Below, piece by piece: positions 1 through 8,268 of a DNA stretch of 64,000 nucleotides. The notes under the pieces were generated by a model. That model did not search any database. It saw nothing but the letters and a program-made list of their open reading frames with translations, and was not told the origin of the DNA. The position numbers were made by a program, and so were the translations under genes. Origin of the DNA: Treponema primitia ZAS-2 (lineage in GTDB: Bacteria > Spirochaetota > Spirochaetia > Treponematales > Breznakiellaceae); assembly GCF_000214375.1 (NCBI RefSeq), contig NC_015578.1:806001-870000 (forward strand), written 5' to 3'. Within the stretch, counting starts at the first letter, position 1; each line of letters begins with the position of its first letter.

Positions 1-431
1 GTTTCGGTAAGTTCGGCGCCCAGTTCCGGCACGGCCCGCTTGAGGTAGAGCCGGAAATCAAGGGCCACCTGATCGTTGCGGCTGCGGCCTGCGTGGACCA
101 TGCGGCCCGCGTCTCCCAGGCGCTCGGTGAGGATCCCTTCTATAAACGAGTGGATGTCTTCGGCGCCCGGATCAATGGCCAGTTTCCCCGCTTCCAGCTC
201 GTCGGCGATCCGGGCCAGCTCGGTGTCCAAGGCCGTCGCAGTCTCCGGGGGGATGATGCCTTGTTTGCCCAGCATGGCCGCATGGGCCCGGCTCCCCAGT
301 ATGTCGTCCTGTGCGAGCCGCTGATCCACCGAGATGGATGCTTGGAACGCGAAAGCCTCGGCCTCGGGTTTTTCCGCGAGCCGGCCTGCCCAGAGGACCT
401 GGGGGGTGGGTTTGTTGTCCTGATCTTTCAT
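1..431 (-). CDS. argH: Argininosuccinate lyase, N-terminal part (runs off the window edge)
   Basis: This is the first 143 codons of argininosuccinate lyase, which splits argininosuccinate into arginine and fumarate in the last step of arginine synthesis. The start is the ATG at 431, and the frame stays open to base 1. Family landmarks are visible: LWAGRL near the N-terminus, SVDQRLAQDDILGSRAHAAML, EDIHSFIE and the active-site segment HAGRSRNDQVALDFRLYLKR. The fumarase/aspartase signature lies outside the window. Together with argG at 3647-4948 and argCBD at 18372-21780, it shows that most of the arginine pathway is encoded nearby. Confidence 0.93.
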   Translation of the reverse strand, partial: MKDQDNKPTPQVLWAGRLAEKPEAEAFAFQASISVDQRLAQDDILGSRAHAAMLGKQGIIPPETATALDTELARIADELEAGKLAIDPGAEDIHSFIEGILTERLGDAGRMVHAGRSRNDQVALDFRLYLKRAVPELGAELTE

Positions 432-520
432 TGTTGCGCCTCGCTAAGTCTTTGTTTTACCTTATTATATCACAAGTGATAATTCAAGCTGGGGCTTTTT
501 TTCGAACGCCATGATCTTGC

Positions 521-907
521 CTAGATAGACCAAGGATTGAGAAATTTGAGACCGTTAACTTTTTTGAAGTCATCAATGTTTCTGGTAACAAGGGTAAAGC
601 CCTCAATCAGAGAGGTCGCCGCAATTATCGCGTCCGGAAGTTTTATTTTGCTTTTTTTCGCCAGGGCTATGGTTTGCTGGACGACAGCCTCGCTTAAGGG
701 ATGGATTATTGAACTATTGATAAAATCCATAAGTGTTTTTTCATTTTCGGGCGTATCGTTATGCCGTAGAACTTCCATTTGGGAAATAACCGATATATGC
801 GGCGTGTTGTCGATAATCGCGGCGACAGCCTTTAATCCCGAAGCGGGAATTTTAGCTGCTAAATAGCCAATTATGACATTGGAGTCTAATAGGAATCCTG
901 AGTCCAT
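521..907 (-). CDS. PIN-domain toxin (VapC-like ribonuclease)
   Basis: The 128-residue protein has the PIN-domain acidic set: D8 in LLDSNVIIGY, E45 in ISQMEVLRH, D92 in LPDAIIAAT and D112/D113 in TRNIDDF. PIN toxins are Mg-dependent endoribonucleases that usually cleave tRNA or rRNA. Its start overlaps the end of the upstream small gene (886-1143) by 22 nt, the usual antitoxin-toxin arrangement. The function is inferred from the motif set and from gene order. The RNA target cannot be told from sequence. Confidence 0.88.
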   Translation of the reverse strand: MDSGFLLDSNVIIGYLAAKIPASGLKAVAAIIDNTPHISVISQMEVLRHNDTPENEKTLMDFINSSIIHPLSEAVVQQTIALAKKSKIKLPDAIIAATSLIEGFTLVTRNIDDFKKVNGLKFLNPWSI

Positions 908-1143
908 TCGTTACGGCCTTCTTGCAGGGAATTCTGAAAAGCTGCGTATGCATCATCGGAAAGCCTCAGGGCGCCGACAAAACGTTCTGAAAGCTTTTTT
1001 TCGACGAGACCGGGGCGCTTATCTGTATCTTTCCCCGACAAAGAGGTTTTATGTTTGAGATAACCCACAAAATCACGGATTTCTCCTATATAACTGGCGG
1101 GGAGTCCCTCAATTTCTTTCAAGAGCAGTTCTGTCTCAGACAT
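886..1143 (-). CDS. Putative antitoxin of the PIN toxin
   Basis: This 85-residue protein starts with an acidic helical segment (MSETELLLKEIEGLPAS) containing YIGEIRDFVGYLKHK, which resembles short DUF2281-type antitoxins. Its C-terminal half (KLSERFVGALRLSDDAYAAFQ) could wrap the toxin. The start has a GAGG ribosome site just upstream, and the 3' end overlaps the PIN gene. I recognise no DNA-binding fold with certainty. The antitoxin assignment rests on size and on translational coupling with the toxin gene. Confidence 0.7.
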   Translation of the reverse strand: MSETELLLKEIEGLPASYIGEIRDFVGYLKHKTSLSGKDTDKRPGLVEKKLSERFVGALRLSDDAYAAFQNSLQEGRNEWTQDSY

Positions 1144-1267
1144 AATTTCCTCATTTCTTTTAATCTATCACCAAAATCGTCGAATTTCAAGGATCATTCT
1201 GAATGGGATGTCGATTCCCAAAAGTGGCGCCTATTCCCTTTTCCTCTGTTTAATTCGATTTTAGTCT

Positions 1268-1606
1268 TTATTTTGTAATTACTTGAGAAATAAAGTTTTC
1301 ATGAAGATCGCCTAAAGTTTTACCAAATGCCTCATTAATATCAACTTTATATTTTTCTAAAATATCTACAATATTGTCTGGAATTAGCTTTTCAGGTTTA
1401 AGTAGTTCATACGCTTCAATATTTAAAGCGCTGGCTATTTTTGCCAATGTCCGAGGGGACAGCCATTTTTTACCATTTTCAATATCACTAAGGAAAGGTA
1501 TAGAAATGCCAATTTTTTCGGCAAATTCCGCCTGGGATAACTTACGATAATTACGGTATTTTTTTATATTAAGGCTCAAAATCGACCTTAAATCACGTTC
1601 ATTCAT
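1268..1606 (-). CDS. Xre-family helix-turn-helix regulator
   Basis: The 112-residue protein has a Cro/CI-type HTH over about residues 10-65. It contains the classic pattern LSQAEFAEKIGISIPFLSDI followed by ENGKKWLSPRTLAKIASAL. The C-terminal 45 residues are a short helical tail and may form a dimer interface. It is divergent from the membrane protein and lipoprotein pair at 1766-3087. A 13-bp palindrome sits on the -10 of the promoter facing that pair (1660-1672), so this protein is the likely repressor of it. The gene lies in A+T-rich DNA, unlike the flanking arg genes, which suggests transfer. Confidence 0.82.
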   Translation of the reverse strand: MNERDLRSILSLNIKKYRNYRKLSQAEFAEKIGISIPFLSDIENGKKWLSPRTLAKIASALNIEAYELLKPEKLIPDNIVDILEKYKVDINEAFGKTLGDLHENFISQVITK

Positions 1607-1643
1607 AAAAATTATCCTTTGGCTTATTTATTATGCTTTCAGA

Positions 1644-1672
1644 TTGACAAAATATGAATAATCTATTAGATT
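1644..1672 (+). promoter_or_regulatory. Promoter with overlapping palindromic operator
   Basis: TTGACA at 1644-1649 and TAGATT at 1667-1672 are separated by 17 bp and point to the gene at 1766. The perfect palindrome AATCTA-T-TAGATT at 1660-1672 covers the -10. This is the expected layout for repression by the adjacent Xre protein. A related half-site, AGCTATTAGAAAAT, follows just downstream. Confidence 0.6.
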
Positions 1673-1765
1673 AAGCACATTAGCTATTAGAAAATACCCT
1701 TATTTATTATTAAAATAGAAAGGTATTTGTAATTTTGGTTAAAACATTTGATAAGGTGGTGAAAA

Positions 1766-2074
1766 ATGAGTAGCGAGAAAGGTCAAAAGATGAAAGAAGG
1801 GGTGAAGACCGGAGTAAGCATTGTGGGAAAGGTTATAAAATGGATTTTTATAGCCATTTTGATTATTATCGCTTTGGTAATAGGTTTTTCGGTTTATACA
1901 TGTACGGTTGCAACAAAAGCGGCAGTTGATGTAGGTAAAACTGTAATTGAAAATGCTGATAAACTTGGCGATCCTGAATTAATACAGAAGGCAGACGAGG
2001 TAAAGGATTCGTTAAATCAACTGGATCAGGCACTTAATTCCTTAAAAAATATTGGAGGAAGTAAAGATAAATGA
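1766..2074 (+). CDS. Small single-pass membrane protein, unknown function
   Basis: The 102-residue protein has a basic N-terminus, one strong transmembrane helix at about residues 27-50 (VIKWIFIAILIIIALVIGFS) and a C-terminal acidic helical region beginning KAAVDVGKTVIENAD. The start has AAGGTGG upstream. The stop overlaps the next gene by 4 nt (ATGA), so the lipoprotein gene 2071-3087 is translationally coupled. I do not recognise a family. The coupling suggests a role together with the lipoprotein at the envelope. Confidence 0.72.
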   Translation: MSSEKGQKMKEGVKTGVSIVGKVIKWIFIAILIIIALVIGFSVYTCTVATKAAVDVGKTVIENADKLGDPELIQKADEVKDSLNQLDQALNSLKNIGGSKDK

Positions 2075-3087
2075 AACGCTTTATTATGGGCTCATTGTTA
2101 GTGCTTTTCTTTTTAAGCATCTTGACTAGTTGTGCGTCATTACTTGGTGAAAATAGTAAGACTCTGGCTATAAAATCTGATCCTGCAAACGCCACTGCTA
2201 TAATTTATGATTCCAATAATAATAGGGTTGCTGAAAAATTAACCCCTACTGAAATAATATTGAAAAAGGCGGGAAAGTATACTATTGAAATTGAAAAAGA
2301 AGAGTACTCACCTGTAAAAAAAGTCGTACCTGTAAAGAAACAATTCAATCACGCATTTTGGTTAAATTTTTTAATAAGTGGTGTTGGGTTAGGATATTCA
2401 CTGGCACTTGATCCAATTTTTACAACAGATCCATTAAATGCATATGCTTTGGCAGGTTATGGTTTGGGAGCTGTTGGTATAATTGGTATTTTTTACGACA
2501 TAGCGAAAGGTTCCCTTACCAGTGTATCACCAAAAGAAGTAAATTTTAACCTTAACATGACACAAGCAGCATTAGCGATTAAAGAAGCACAAGAAAAAGA
2601 AAAACAGCGCATTGCCGCCGAGAAAGCAGAAAATGAACGTCTGTCCGCAGAGGCAAAAAGAAATGATGAAGAGGCAAAGAGAAAAGCTGAGGAGGAAGCA
2701 AATAGATACGATGCATCGAAATTCACTGTTGTACCAACGAATTTTAAACCATCCCGGTATGCCCCAGCCGATTTATTCGAGGCAGTAGCAGCTTCCAAGA
2801 AATTGCAAATATCTTTAAATAAACAAGAAGCTGTAGCTAATGAATTTGCATCAGCATTTATGCTTGGCTTAGGTGGAAGCTATATTGAGAATTTTGTATC
2901 TGAAGCTGTTTTTGTTTATCAGGATGGTACAGTCATAGAATTCACTTCTGATGATAAAGCTATATCTCAATATATGACTATTGATACGAGGTCTGGCCTA
3001 CAACCAGGGCAAAAAGTTCGTGTTTACTATACAATTACAAGATCTCCGTTAATTACATGGGATGTAATTGCTATAGAACGTAGATAA
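2071..3087 (+). CDS. PEGA-domain lipoprotein
   Basis: The 338-residue protein has a lipoprotein signal peptide ending in the lipobox LTSC at about residues 18-21. A PEGA-like segment follows (SDPANATAIIYDSNNNRV ... KAGKYTIEIEKEEYSPVKK), then a hydrophobic hairpin at about 95-145. A charged coiled coil at about 170-212 (EAQEKEKQRIAAEKAENERL and on) leads to a C-terminal beta-rich domain with an outer-membrane Slp/SYLF-like look (GTVIEFTSDDKAISQYM). PEGA repeats are common in surface proteins of spirochaetes. The role is unknown. Codon use is A+T-rich compared with the surrounding arg genes. Confidence 0.8.
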   Translation: MKRFIMGSLLVLFFLSILTSCASLLGENSKTLAIKSDPANATAIIYDSNNNRVAEKLTPTEIILKKAGKYTIEIEKEEYSPVKKVVPVKKQFNHAFWLNFLISGVGLGYSLALDPIFTTDPLNAYALAGYGLGAVGIIGIFYDIAKGSLTSVSPKEVNFNLNMTQAALAIKEAQEKEKQRIAAEKAENERLSAEAKRNDEEAKRKAEEEANRYDASKFTVVPTNFKPSRYAPADLFEAVAASKKLQISLNKQEAVANEFASAFMLGLGGSYIENFVSEAVFVYQDGTVIEFTSDDKAISQYMTIDTRSGLQPGQKVRVYYTITRSPLITWDVIAIERR

Positions 3088-3101
3088 ATTAAGTAAGTAA
3101 T

Positions 3102-3120
3102 CCTCCGGCTTTGCCGGGGG
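3102..3120 (+). repeat. GC-rich hairpin after the lipoprotein gene
   Basis: CCTCCGGC-TTT-GCCGGGGG forms an 8-bp stem. The one non-Watson-Crick pair is G-U in the plus-strand RNA (it would be A-C on the other strand), so the hairpin belongs to the upstream transcript. No T-run follows. It may stabilise or end the 1766-3087 mRNA. Confidence 0.5.
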
Positions 3121-3241
3121 ACTCACGGAGACGTGATAATTCCGGGAATACAAAATAAACCTACCAGAACTTTTTCAAGTATGGCGCTATTGCTTTGTTG
3201 ACAATCTTATTCGATAAACTTATTGTAATACAAGGAGCTTA

Positions 3242-3451
3242 TTGATGAATACTGTAACCTTGTCCAGCAAATATCAGGTTGTTATACCGAAGGAAATCAG
3301 AACTGCCGCCGGGCTCAAACCGGGAACTTCTTTTGAAGTTATGTTTTATGAAAACAGAATTGAGTTTATACCCCTGCAGCCTATCCAAAATCCGGAAGGG
3401 ATTTTCCCGGGAATTGATACCTATATAACAAGGGACGAAGACCGGGTATGA
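3242..3451 (+). CDS. AbrB/MazE-type antitoxin
   Basis: The 69-residue protein is a swapped-hairpin AbrB-like DNA-binding protein. It begins VTLSSKYQVVIPKEIRTAAGLKPG, the hallmark of SpoVT/AbrB antitoxins. The stop overlaps the ATG of the next reading frame (ATGA at 3448-3451), as in intact vapBC pairs. The partner toxin is broken (3448-3556), so this antitoxin is probably an orphan. Such orphans may still act as repressors or as anti-addiction modules. Confidence 0.85.
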   Translation: MMNTVTLSSKYQVVIPKEIRTAAGLKPGTSFEVMFYENRIEFIPLQPIQNPEGIFPGIDTYITRDEDRV

Positions 3452-3556
3452 ATGTGGTCGATCCCTCCCTTTGGCTTGAGTATTTTGCGGGGAAATCCGG
3501 TCTCCGATATCATTAAGGACATTAAATCGGTATATATCCCGACCATGAGAAATTAA
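3448..3556 (+). pseudogene. Remnant of a PIN-domain toxin gene (vapC-like)
   Basis: The ATG overlaps the antitoxin stop and reads NVVDPSLWLEYFAG, a typical PIN start with the first catalytic Asp. It then stops after 22 codons. In the +1 frame, from about 3491, the sequence continues GNPVSDIIKDIKSVYIPT, which matches the next part of PIN toxins (the conserved IPT segment). It ends at a TAA at 3554-3556. A frameshift near the G/A run at 3489-3494 and loss of everything downstream explain the pattern. Confidence 0.75.
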
Positions 3557-3580
3557 ACTAAGCCCTGTTTCCTGCCAATC

Positions 3581-3712
3581 TTACCCCGCCGTTCCCTGGG
3601 ACTTAGCATCGTTAGGTCCCTTGGACTTACTGTTCCCGGCGCTGCCTTACCCCGCAGTCCCTTGGGACTTGGCATCTTTACGTCCCTTAGATTTACTGTC
3701 CCCAGCATTCTT
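3581..3712 (-). repeat. 66-bp tandem duplication spanning the argG stop
   Basis: Two copies of a 66-bp unit (3647-3712 inside argG, 3581-3646 beyond it) both encode an AGxSKSKG...DAKSQGTAG-stop tail in the same frame. The stop codons at 3647-3649 and 3581-3583 are exactly 66 nt apart. The outer copy is therefore an unread, diverged duplicate of the protein's tail. Confidence 0.8.
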
Positions 3713-4948
3713 GCCCTTAGCATCCTTCGCCGCTTTGCCCTTACCTTTGTTGCCTTTTTCCATGAGCGCCCGGACCAGGATCGGCAATCCGTAGAGCCGG
3801 ATAAAGCCCTTGGCGTCGGCGTGGTTGTAGAGTTCGCCGGTAGTAAAGCTGGCGATATCCGTGTTGTACAGGGAGTAGGGGGAGCTGACACCTGCAGAAC
3901 TGATGCTGCCCTTGTAGAGCTTGAGCCGCACCGTTCCTGTCACCGTCTTTTGGGTGGTGTCCACAAAGGCAGAAAGGCTTTCCCGGAGGGGGGTGAACCA
4001 GAGGCCGCCGTAGATCACTTCGCCCATTTTCTGGGCTACCTGCTGTTTGAAACTGTAGGTCTGGCGGTCCAGGCAGATGTGTTCCAGTTCCTGGTGGGCG
4101 TAGTAGAGTATGCTGCCCCCGGGGGTTTCGTAGACCCCACGGCTCTTCATGCCCACCACCCGATTTTCTACCAGGTCGATCAGCCCCACCCCGTGGGCGC
4201 CGCCGATTTTGTTCAGTTCCCGGATCAGGCTGACTCCGTCAAGTTTTTTGCCGTTCACTGCGGTGGGGAGGCCCTTCTCAAATTCGATTTCCACGTACTC
4301 AGGCTTGTTGGGGGCCTTCTCCGGGGGGACGGTCATCTTGAGCATGCGGTTCAGGGAGGGCTCGTTGGCGGGGTCTTCCAGCTCAAGGCCTTCGTGGGAG
4401 ATGTGCCAGAGATTGTCGTCCCGGCTGTAGGAATCGCTCTTTTTCATGGGCACCGGGATCTTCCGTTTTTCAAGGTACTTGATTTCTTCCTCCCGGCTCC
4501 TGATGTCCCAGGTCCGCCAGGGAGCGATGATCTCCAGGTCCGGGGCAAAGGCCATGATCCCCAGGTCAAACCGGACCTGGTCATTTCCCTTGCCTGTGGC
4601 GCCGTGGGCTATGGCGTAGGCTTTTTCCTTGCGGGCGTAGTCCACTAGGATCTTGGCGATCAGGGGGCGGGCGGTGGAGGTGCCCAAAAGGTACTTGTCC
4701 TCGTAGAGGGCGTTGGCTTTCAGGGCGGGCCACACATAGTTTTCCACGTACTCTTTTTTAACGTCCGCCACGTAACAAGCCAGGGCGCCGGTATCCAGGG
4801 CCCTCTGTTTGATGGTCGTCCAGTCAGCCTCCTGGCCCACATCCACGCAAACCGCGATAATATCGCAGTCGTAGTTTTCCTTTAGCCAGGGAATGATCAC
4901 CGTGGTATCCAGCCCACCGGAATAGGCGAGGACTATTTTCTTTTTCAT
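3647..4948 (-). CDS. argG: Argininosuccinate synthase with Lys-rich C-terminal tail
   Basis: The 433-residue enzyme joins citrulline and aspartate with ATP to give argininosuccinate. The P-loop-like [16 protein letters not shown] lies at residues 9-24. Other family motifs are [25 protein letters not shown] and [21 protein letters not shown]. The core ends near residue 395 ([12 protein letters not shown]). It is followed by about 35 residues of low-complexity sequence rich in Lys, Gly, Ala and Ser, which is not part of the usual enzyme. The tail looks made by repeat growth (see the 66-bp duplication). argG is divergent from the amidohydrolase gene at 5039. Confidence 0.97.
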   Translation of the reverse strand: MKKKIVLAYSGGLDTTVIIPWLKENYDCDIIAVCVDVGQEADWTTIKQRALDTGALACYVADVKKEYVENYVWPALKANALYEDKYLLGTSTARPLIAKILVDYARKEKAYAIAHGATGKGNDQVRFDLGIMAFAPDLEIIAPWRTWDIRSREEEIKYLEKRKIPVPMKKSDSYSRDDNLWHISHEGLELEDPANEPSLNRMLKMTVPPEKAPNKPEYVEIEFEKGLPTAVNGKKLDGVSLIRELNKIGGAHGVGLIDLVENRVVGMKSRGVYETPGGSILYYAHQELEHICLDRQTYSFKQQVAQKMGEVIYGGLWFTPLRESLSAFVDTTQKTVTGTVRLKLYKGSISSAGVSSPYSLYNTDIASFTTGELYNHADAKGFIRLYGLPILVRALMEKGNKGKGKAAKDAKGKNAGDSKSKGRKDAKSQGTAG

Positions 4949-5038
4949 GATATCTCCATTTATACTCTAAGAGGTTTATAGAGAATAATATCACAAAAAG
5001 GAGAAATATGTTAATATGGGTAAATTGGAGGGGTAATT

Positions 5039-6247
5039 TTGGGCAGGGACATTGATGGGTTAGCCCAGGCAAGAAAAAACAAGGAATTCACTATTGACGC
5101 AAGAAGGTATTTGCATCAACACCCGGAACTTTCCGGAGTGGAATTTGAAACCTTGGCATATATCAGGGCCAATCTTGATTTCCTCGGCATATCCTGGGTT
5201 GAAGTGGCGGAAGGGGGTATTCTGGCAAGCCTGGGAGACCAGGGGAAGGGAAAGACCCTGCTGCTCAGGGCGGATATTGATGCCCTGCCAATTCAGGAAA
5301 ACCCCCGGAACCTTACCAGGGGACGAGCCGTCATCTCGGAAAACCCCGGAATCCAACACGCCTGTGGCCACGATGCTCATACGGCCATGCTCCTCACGGC
5401 AGGTAAAATTCTCAAGGAGTATGAGCAGGATATTCCCGGTAGGGTATTGCTTATGTTTGAACGAGGCGAAGAGAGGGGCGGCAATCTGAATCAAATTTTG
5501 CAGTATATAAAGGACCAGGAAATTCATATCCACGGTTCCCACGCAATCCATGTGCGGCCCGGAGTACCTGCGGGAAAGATAGTGGTTATAGACGGCCCTG
5601 TCATGGCAGGGGCTTGCGGTTTTAATATCACTATTATCGGAAAGGACGGGCACAGCTCCCGGCCGGATCTGGCTAACAATCCTTTGGACTGCTTTAGCTC
5701 CTTTTATCAATCCCTCAAGGATATACGTTTAAGGAATATCTCGCCCTTTGAACATTTTACCCTATCGGTAGGAAAACTGAACTTTGGGGAAAAAACGAAT
5801 ATCATTGCCAGGGAACTTAATTTCCAGGGTTCGGCCCGGTTTTTCCGGGAGGAGAGCGGGGATCGTTTTTTTGAAACATTCAATCTCCTTTTAGACAATA
5901 CCGCCAGGGCCCATCACTGTACCTATACTATTAATCACCAGCTACGGGGGATTCCGGTTATCAACCGAGATCCTGCTGTCCGTTTTTCTCGGCAAGGCAT
6001 CCGCAAATACCTGGGAGATGATTATCTTATAGACCAATACGATCCTATGATGGGCGCTGATGACTTTGCGCTGATAGCAAAACTATATCCTTCAGTAATG
6101 ATACATCTTGGAATAGATAACCCGGAAAAGGGAAGCGGAGCAGATTTGCATACGGATATTTTTGATCTTGATGAGGAGGTCCTGCACTTGGGGGTGGCTG
6201 CTACGATTGGTTTTGTCCTGGAATTCCTCGGGGATGGCAGGGGCTGA
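5039..6247 (+). CDS. M20-family amidohydrolase (N-acyl amino acid / hippurate hydrolase-like)
   Basis: The 402-residue enzyme belongs to the M20D metallopeptidase family, which hydrolyses N-acyl amino acids or related amides in the cytosol. Visible features are the N-terminal LHQHPELSGVEFET, the metal-binding CGHDAHTAML at about residues 107-116, a Glu pair in FERGEERGG and the dimerisation-domain motif HAIHVRPGVPAGKI. The start is a TTG at 5039 with a strong GGAGGGG 6-12 nt upstream. It is followed within 1 nt by the histidine kinase gene, so hydrolase, kinase and regulator form one operon. This suggests that the signal sensed downstream is an amino-acid derivative. The substrate is unknown. 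Confidence 0.85.
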   Translation: MGRDIDGLAQARKNKEFTIDARRYLHQHPELSGVEFETLAYIRANLDFLGISWVEVAEGGILASLGDQGKGKTLLLRADIDALPIQENPRNLTRGRAVISENPGIQHACGHDAHTAMLLTAGKILKEYEQDIPGRVLLMFERGEERGGNLNQILQYIKDQEIHIHGSHAIHVRPGVPAGKIVVIDGPVMAGACGFNITIIGKDGHSSRPDLANNPLDCFSSFYQSLKDIRLRNISPFEHFTLSVGKLNFGEKTNIIARELNFQGSARFFREESGDRFFETFNLLLDNTARAHHCTYTINHQLRGIPVINRDPAVRFSRQGIRKYLGDDYLIDQYDPMMGADDFALIAKLYPSVMIHLGIDNPEKGSGADLHTDIFDLDEEVLHLGVAATIGFVLEFLGDGRG

Positions 6248-6248
6248 T

Positions 6249-7520
6249 ATGGAAGCTCTAACATGGGAACCGGATTATTATAAAAATCAGCTTGAGCGTT
6301 CATGGCAGGAACTTGCCATGTTGAGCCACCTTGCTGAAATGGTAAGTTTGGGAGGAGATTCAAAGGAGACCAATTCCATCGTTTTAAAAAAGGTGGTGGA
6401 TCTTATGAAGGGGAATTTTGGGTACATCTATCTGGTGGACAAGGGCGAGCGGACCATAAGCCTTGCGTCAGAATATTTCCCTCATGCAAAACCTTTGCCG
6501 GAAAGCGCCACCAATGTGGTCCTGGATGAAAAAATCAACCGCCCTGTTCATCAGGTGATTTTGACCGGCAAAGGGATGATTATTGACAATATATGGGAAG
6601 ATCATGCTTTAATGGAAAGTCTCGCAGCATACGCAGACACAATAAAACAGTTCGGATCATCCGTATTGGCGCCCCTTCGTATGGTAAACAAGAATATCGG
6701 CGTAATCTGTGTGTCCGCCCCAAAAGAACGGATGTTTCACCGGGAAGACATCCTGATGCTTGAAGCGGTTGGCTGTATTTTGGGTGTGGCCCTTTACAAT
6801 ACCGGTTTGATTGATGATTTGCGCCGAAGCAAGGAACATCTCTCCGGGGCATTGCGATCCCTGGACCATATCCGGGAAACAGAGCGGAAACGGGTTTCCC
6901 GGGAACTTCACGATGGAGCCGGCCAGGCCCTCACATCCATGTTGCTACAGTTAAAGGCGCTGCAGGAGGAAAGTGATGTGGAAGTAATCCACGATCGCAT
7001 AAATGGGCTGCGGTTTCTGACATCCAACACTCTTGAAGAAATTCGTTCCCTTACCTCTTCGCTCCGCATATCCAACTTGGTAAAGGATGGCCTTCCTGCG
7101 GCCCTTCGGAAGATGATTAAGGAGTTTTCCCGTATCAGCGGCATCAATATTTTATTTGAAGTTTCTGAAAATATTTTTCCCCTGCCGGAAGAAATTGACA
7201 GCATAGCCTATCGTATTGTTCAGGAAGGGATAACCAATATCATCCGCCATTCAAAGGCATCTTTTGCGGCGGTTAAGCTCTATTATCTGCATATTGCAAC
7301 GGAGTTTCCCGCGCAAAAAGAGGTCGGCCTTGAGATATGCGATAATGGGGTGGGGTTCACCCTGGAGGAGAATAAAGTTAAAGGATCGGGCATAATCGGC
7401 ATAGAGGAACGGGTAGGGGCGATAAACGGTAGTTTTGCCCTTATGCCGATGGAAAAGGGCGGGACAAAGCTGAGCATACGGCTGCCGGTGCAGGACGGTC
7501 AGGAGCAGGGGGATGGATAA
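6249..7520 (+). CDS. Soluble GAF-domain sensor histidine kinase (NarX/DegS-like)
   Basis: I take the ATG at 6249, directly after the upstream stop, giving 423 residues; 6234 is also possible. There is no transmembrane segment. A GAF domain covers about residues 20-185. A HisKA_3 dimerisation box follows (ETERKRVSRELHDGAGQALT, phospho-His in the ELHDG motif), then a HATPase domain (IVQEGITNIIRHSKA, EICDNGVGF, GSGIIGIEERV). It is a cytoplasmic kinase that senses through the GAF domain. It overlaps the response regulator gene by 8 nt, so the two are partners. The ligand is unknown; the upstream hydrolase and downstream amino-acid transporters point to a small amino-acid-like effector. Confidence 0.9.
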   Translation: MEALTWEPDYYKNQLERSWQELAMLSHLAEMVSLGGDSKETNSIVLKKVVDLMKGNFGYIYLVDKGERTISLASEYFPHAKPLPESATNVVLDEKINRPVHQVILTGKGMIIDNIWEDHALMESLAAYADTIKQFGSSVLAPLRMVNKNIGVICVSAPKERMFHREDILMLEAVGCILGVALYNTGLIDDLRRSKEHLSGALRSLDHIRETERKRVSRELHDGAGQALTSMLLQLKALQEESDVEVIHDRINGLRFLTSNTLEEIRSLTSSLRISNLVKDGLPAALRKMIKEFSRISGINILFEVSENIFPLPEEIDSIAYRIVQEGITNIIRHSKASFAAVKLYYLHIATEFPAQKEVGLEICDNGVGFTLEENKVKGSGIIGIEERVGAINGSFALMPMEKGGTKLSIRLPVQDGQEQGDG

Positions 7521-8133
7521 AAAGATATCCGTGCTGCTGGTAGACGATCATGGGATTGTCCGTTCAGGGCTGCGCCTTATTCTGGAACAGGAAAAGGATA
7601 TGGTGGTTGTGGGAGAAACCGGCCTGGGCCGGGATGCAATAGGCATCGCCAAGAAATGCAGGCCGGATCTGATAATCATGGATATTGCCCTTCCTGATAT
7701 AAGCGGCATTGAAACAACCAGGGAGATAAAAAAACGGTACCCGGATATTTGCGTAATAGCCCTGACCATGTATGAAGAAGAAGAATATCTGGTATCCTTC
7801 AGGGAAGCGGGAGGTTCCGCCCATATCGGTAAATCATCCGCAGATCGTGAATTGGTGCAGGTTATCCGTACCCTGTTTCCCGCCCCAGGCGCGGAGGATA
7901 TTGCCGGCCACCTTACCGGCAATCCGGTAACCAAACCGCCAAGCGTATTGTCAAAGCGGGAACTTGAGGTGCTGGAACGGACCATTCACGGCTTTACCAG
8001 CCGCGAGACCGGTCAGGAACTGAACCTTTCTACCCGTACCGTGGAAACCTACCGGGAACGGATCATGGCTAAACTGAACCTGAGCCACAAATCAGAACTT
8101 ATCGAATATGCGCTAAAGCACAAGATTTTCTAA
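7513..8133 (+). CDS. NarL/FixJ-family response regulator
   Basis: The 206-residue protein has a receiver domain with DD at 11-12, phospho-acceptor D57 (LIIMDIALPDISGIE) and T/K positions in the usual places. A LuxR-type HTH (LSKRELEVLERTIHGFTSRE ... LSTRTVETYRERIMAKL) occupies residues 145-200 and ends LIEYALKHKIF. It overlaps the kinase gene. Its stop lies 12 nt before the palindrome at 8146-8164, the candidate site it binds. A scrap of a second copy of this gene's 3' end lies at 12801-12836 in front of the paralogous operon. Confidence 0.93.
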   Translation: MDKKISVLLVDDHGIVRSGLRLILEQEKDMVVVGETGLGRDAIGIAKKCRPDLIIMDIALPDISGIETTREIKKRYPDICVIALTMYEEEEYLVSFREAGGSAHIGKSSADRELVQVIRTLFPAPGAEDIAGHLTGNPVTKPPSVLSKRELEVLERTIHGFTSRETGQELNLSTRTVETYRERIMAKLNLSHKSELIEYALKHKIF

Positions 8134-8145
8134 AAATCAGATTTT

Positions 8146-8164
8146 TGTCGTATTTTTCACGACA
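8146..8164. promoter_or_regulatory. Candidate operator A (TGTCGT-N7-ACGACA)
   Basis: A 6+6 bp perfect inverted repeat with 7-nt spacer lies just after the response regulator stop and upstream of the first transporter operon. The same 19-bp element, with the sequence ACATACAA following, recurs at 13225-13243 upstream of the second operon. A TATACT -10 candidate lies about 55 bp further on (8209-8214), with no good -35, as expected for an activator-dependent promoter. Binding by the NarL-type regulator is inferred. Confidence 0.65.
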
Positions 8165-8268
8165 TACAACTCATATCTTTTATTTTATTCTACGATATAA
8201 GTAATTCATATACTATTATTTTGATATGATTAATATGAGGGGAGAATATTCCGCCCTGGAAAATCTTT

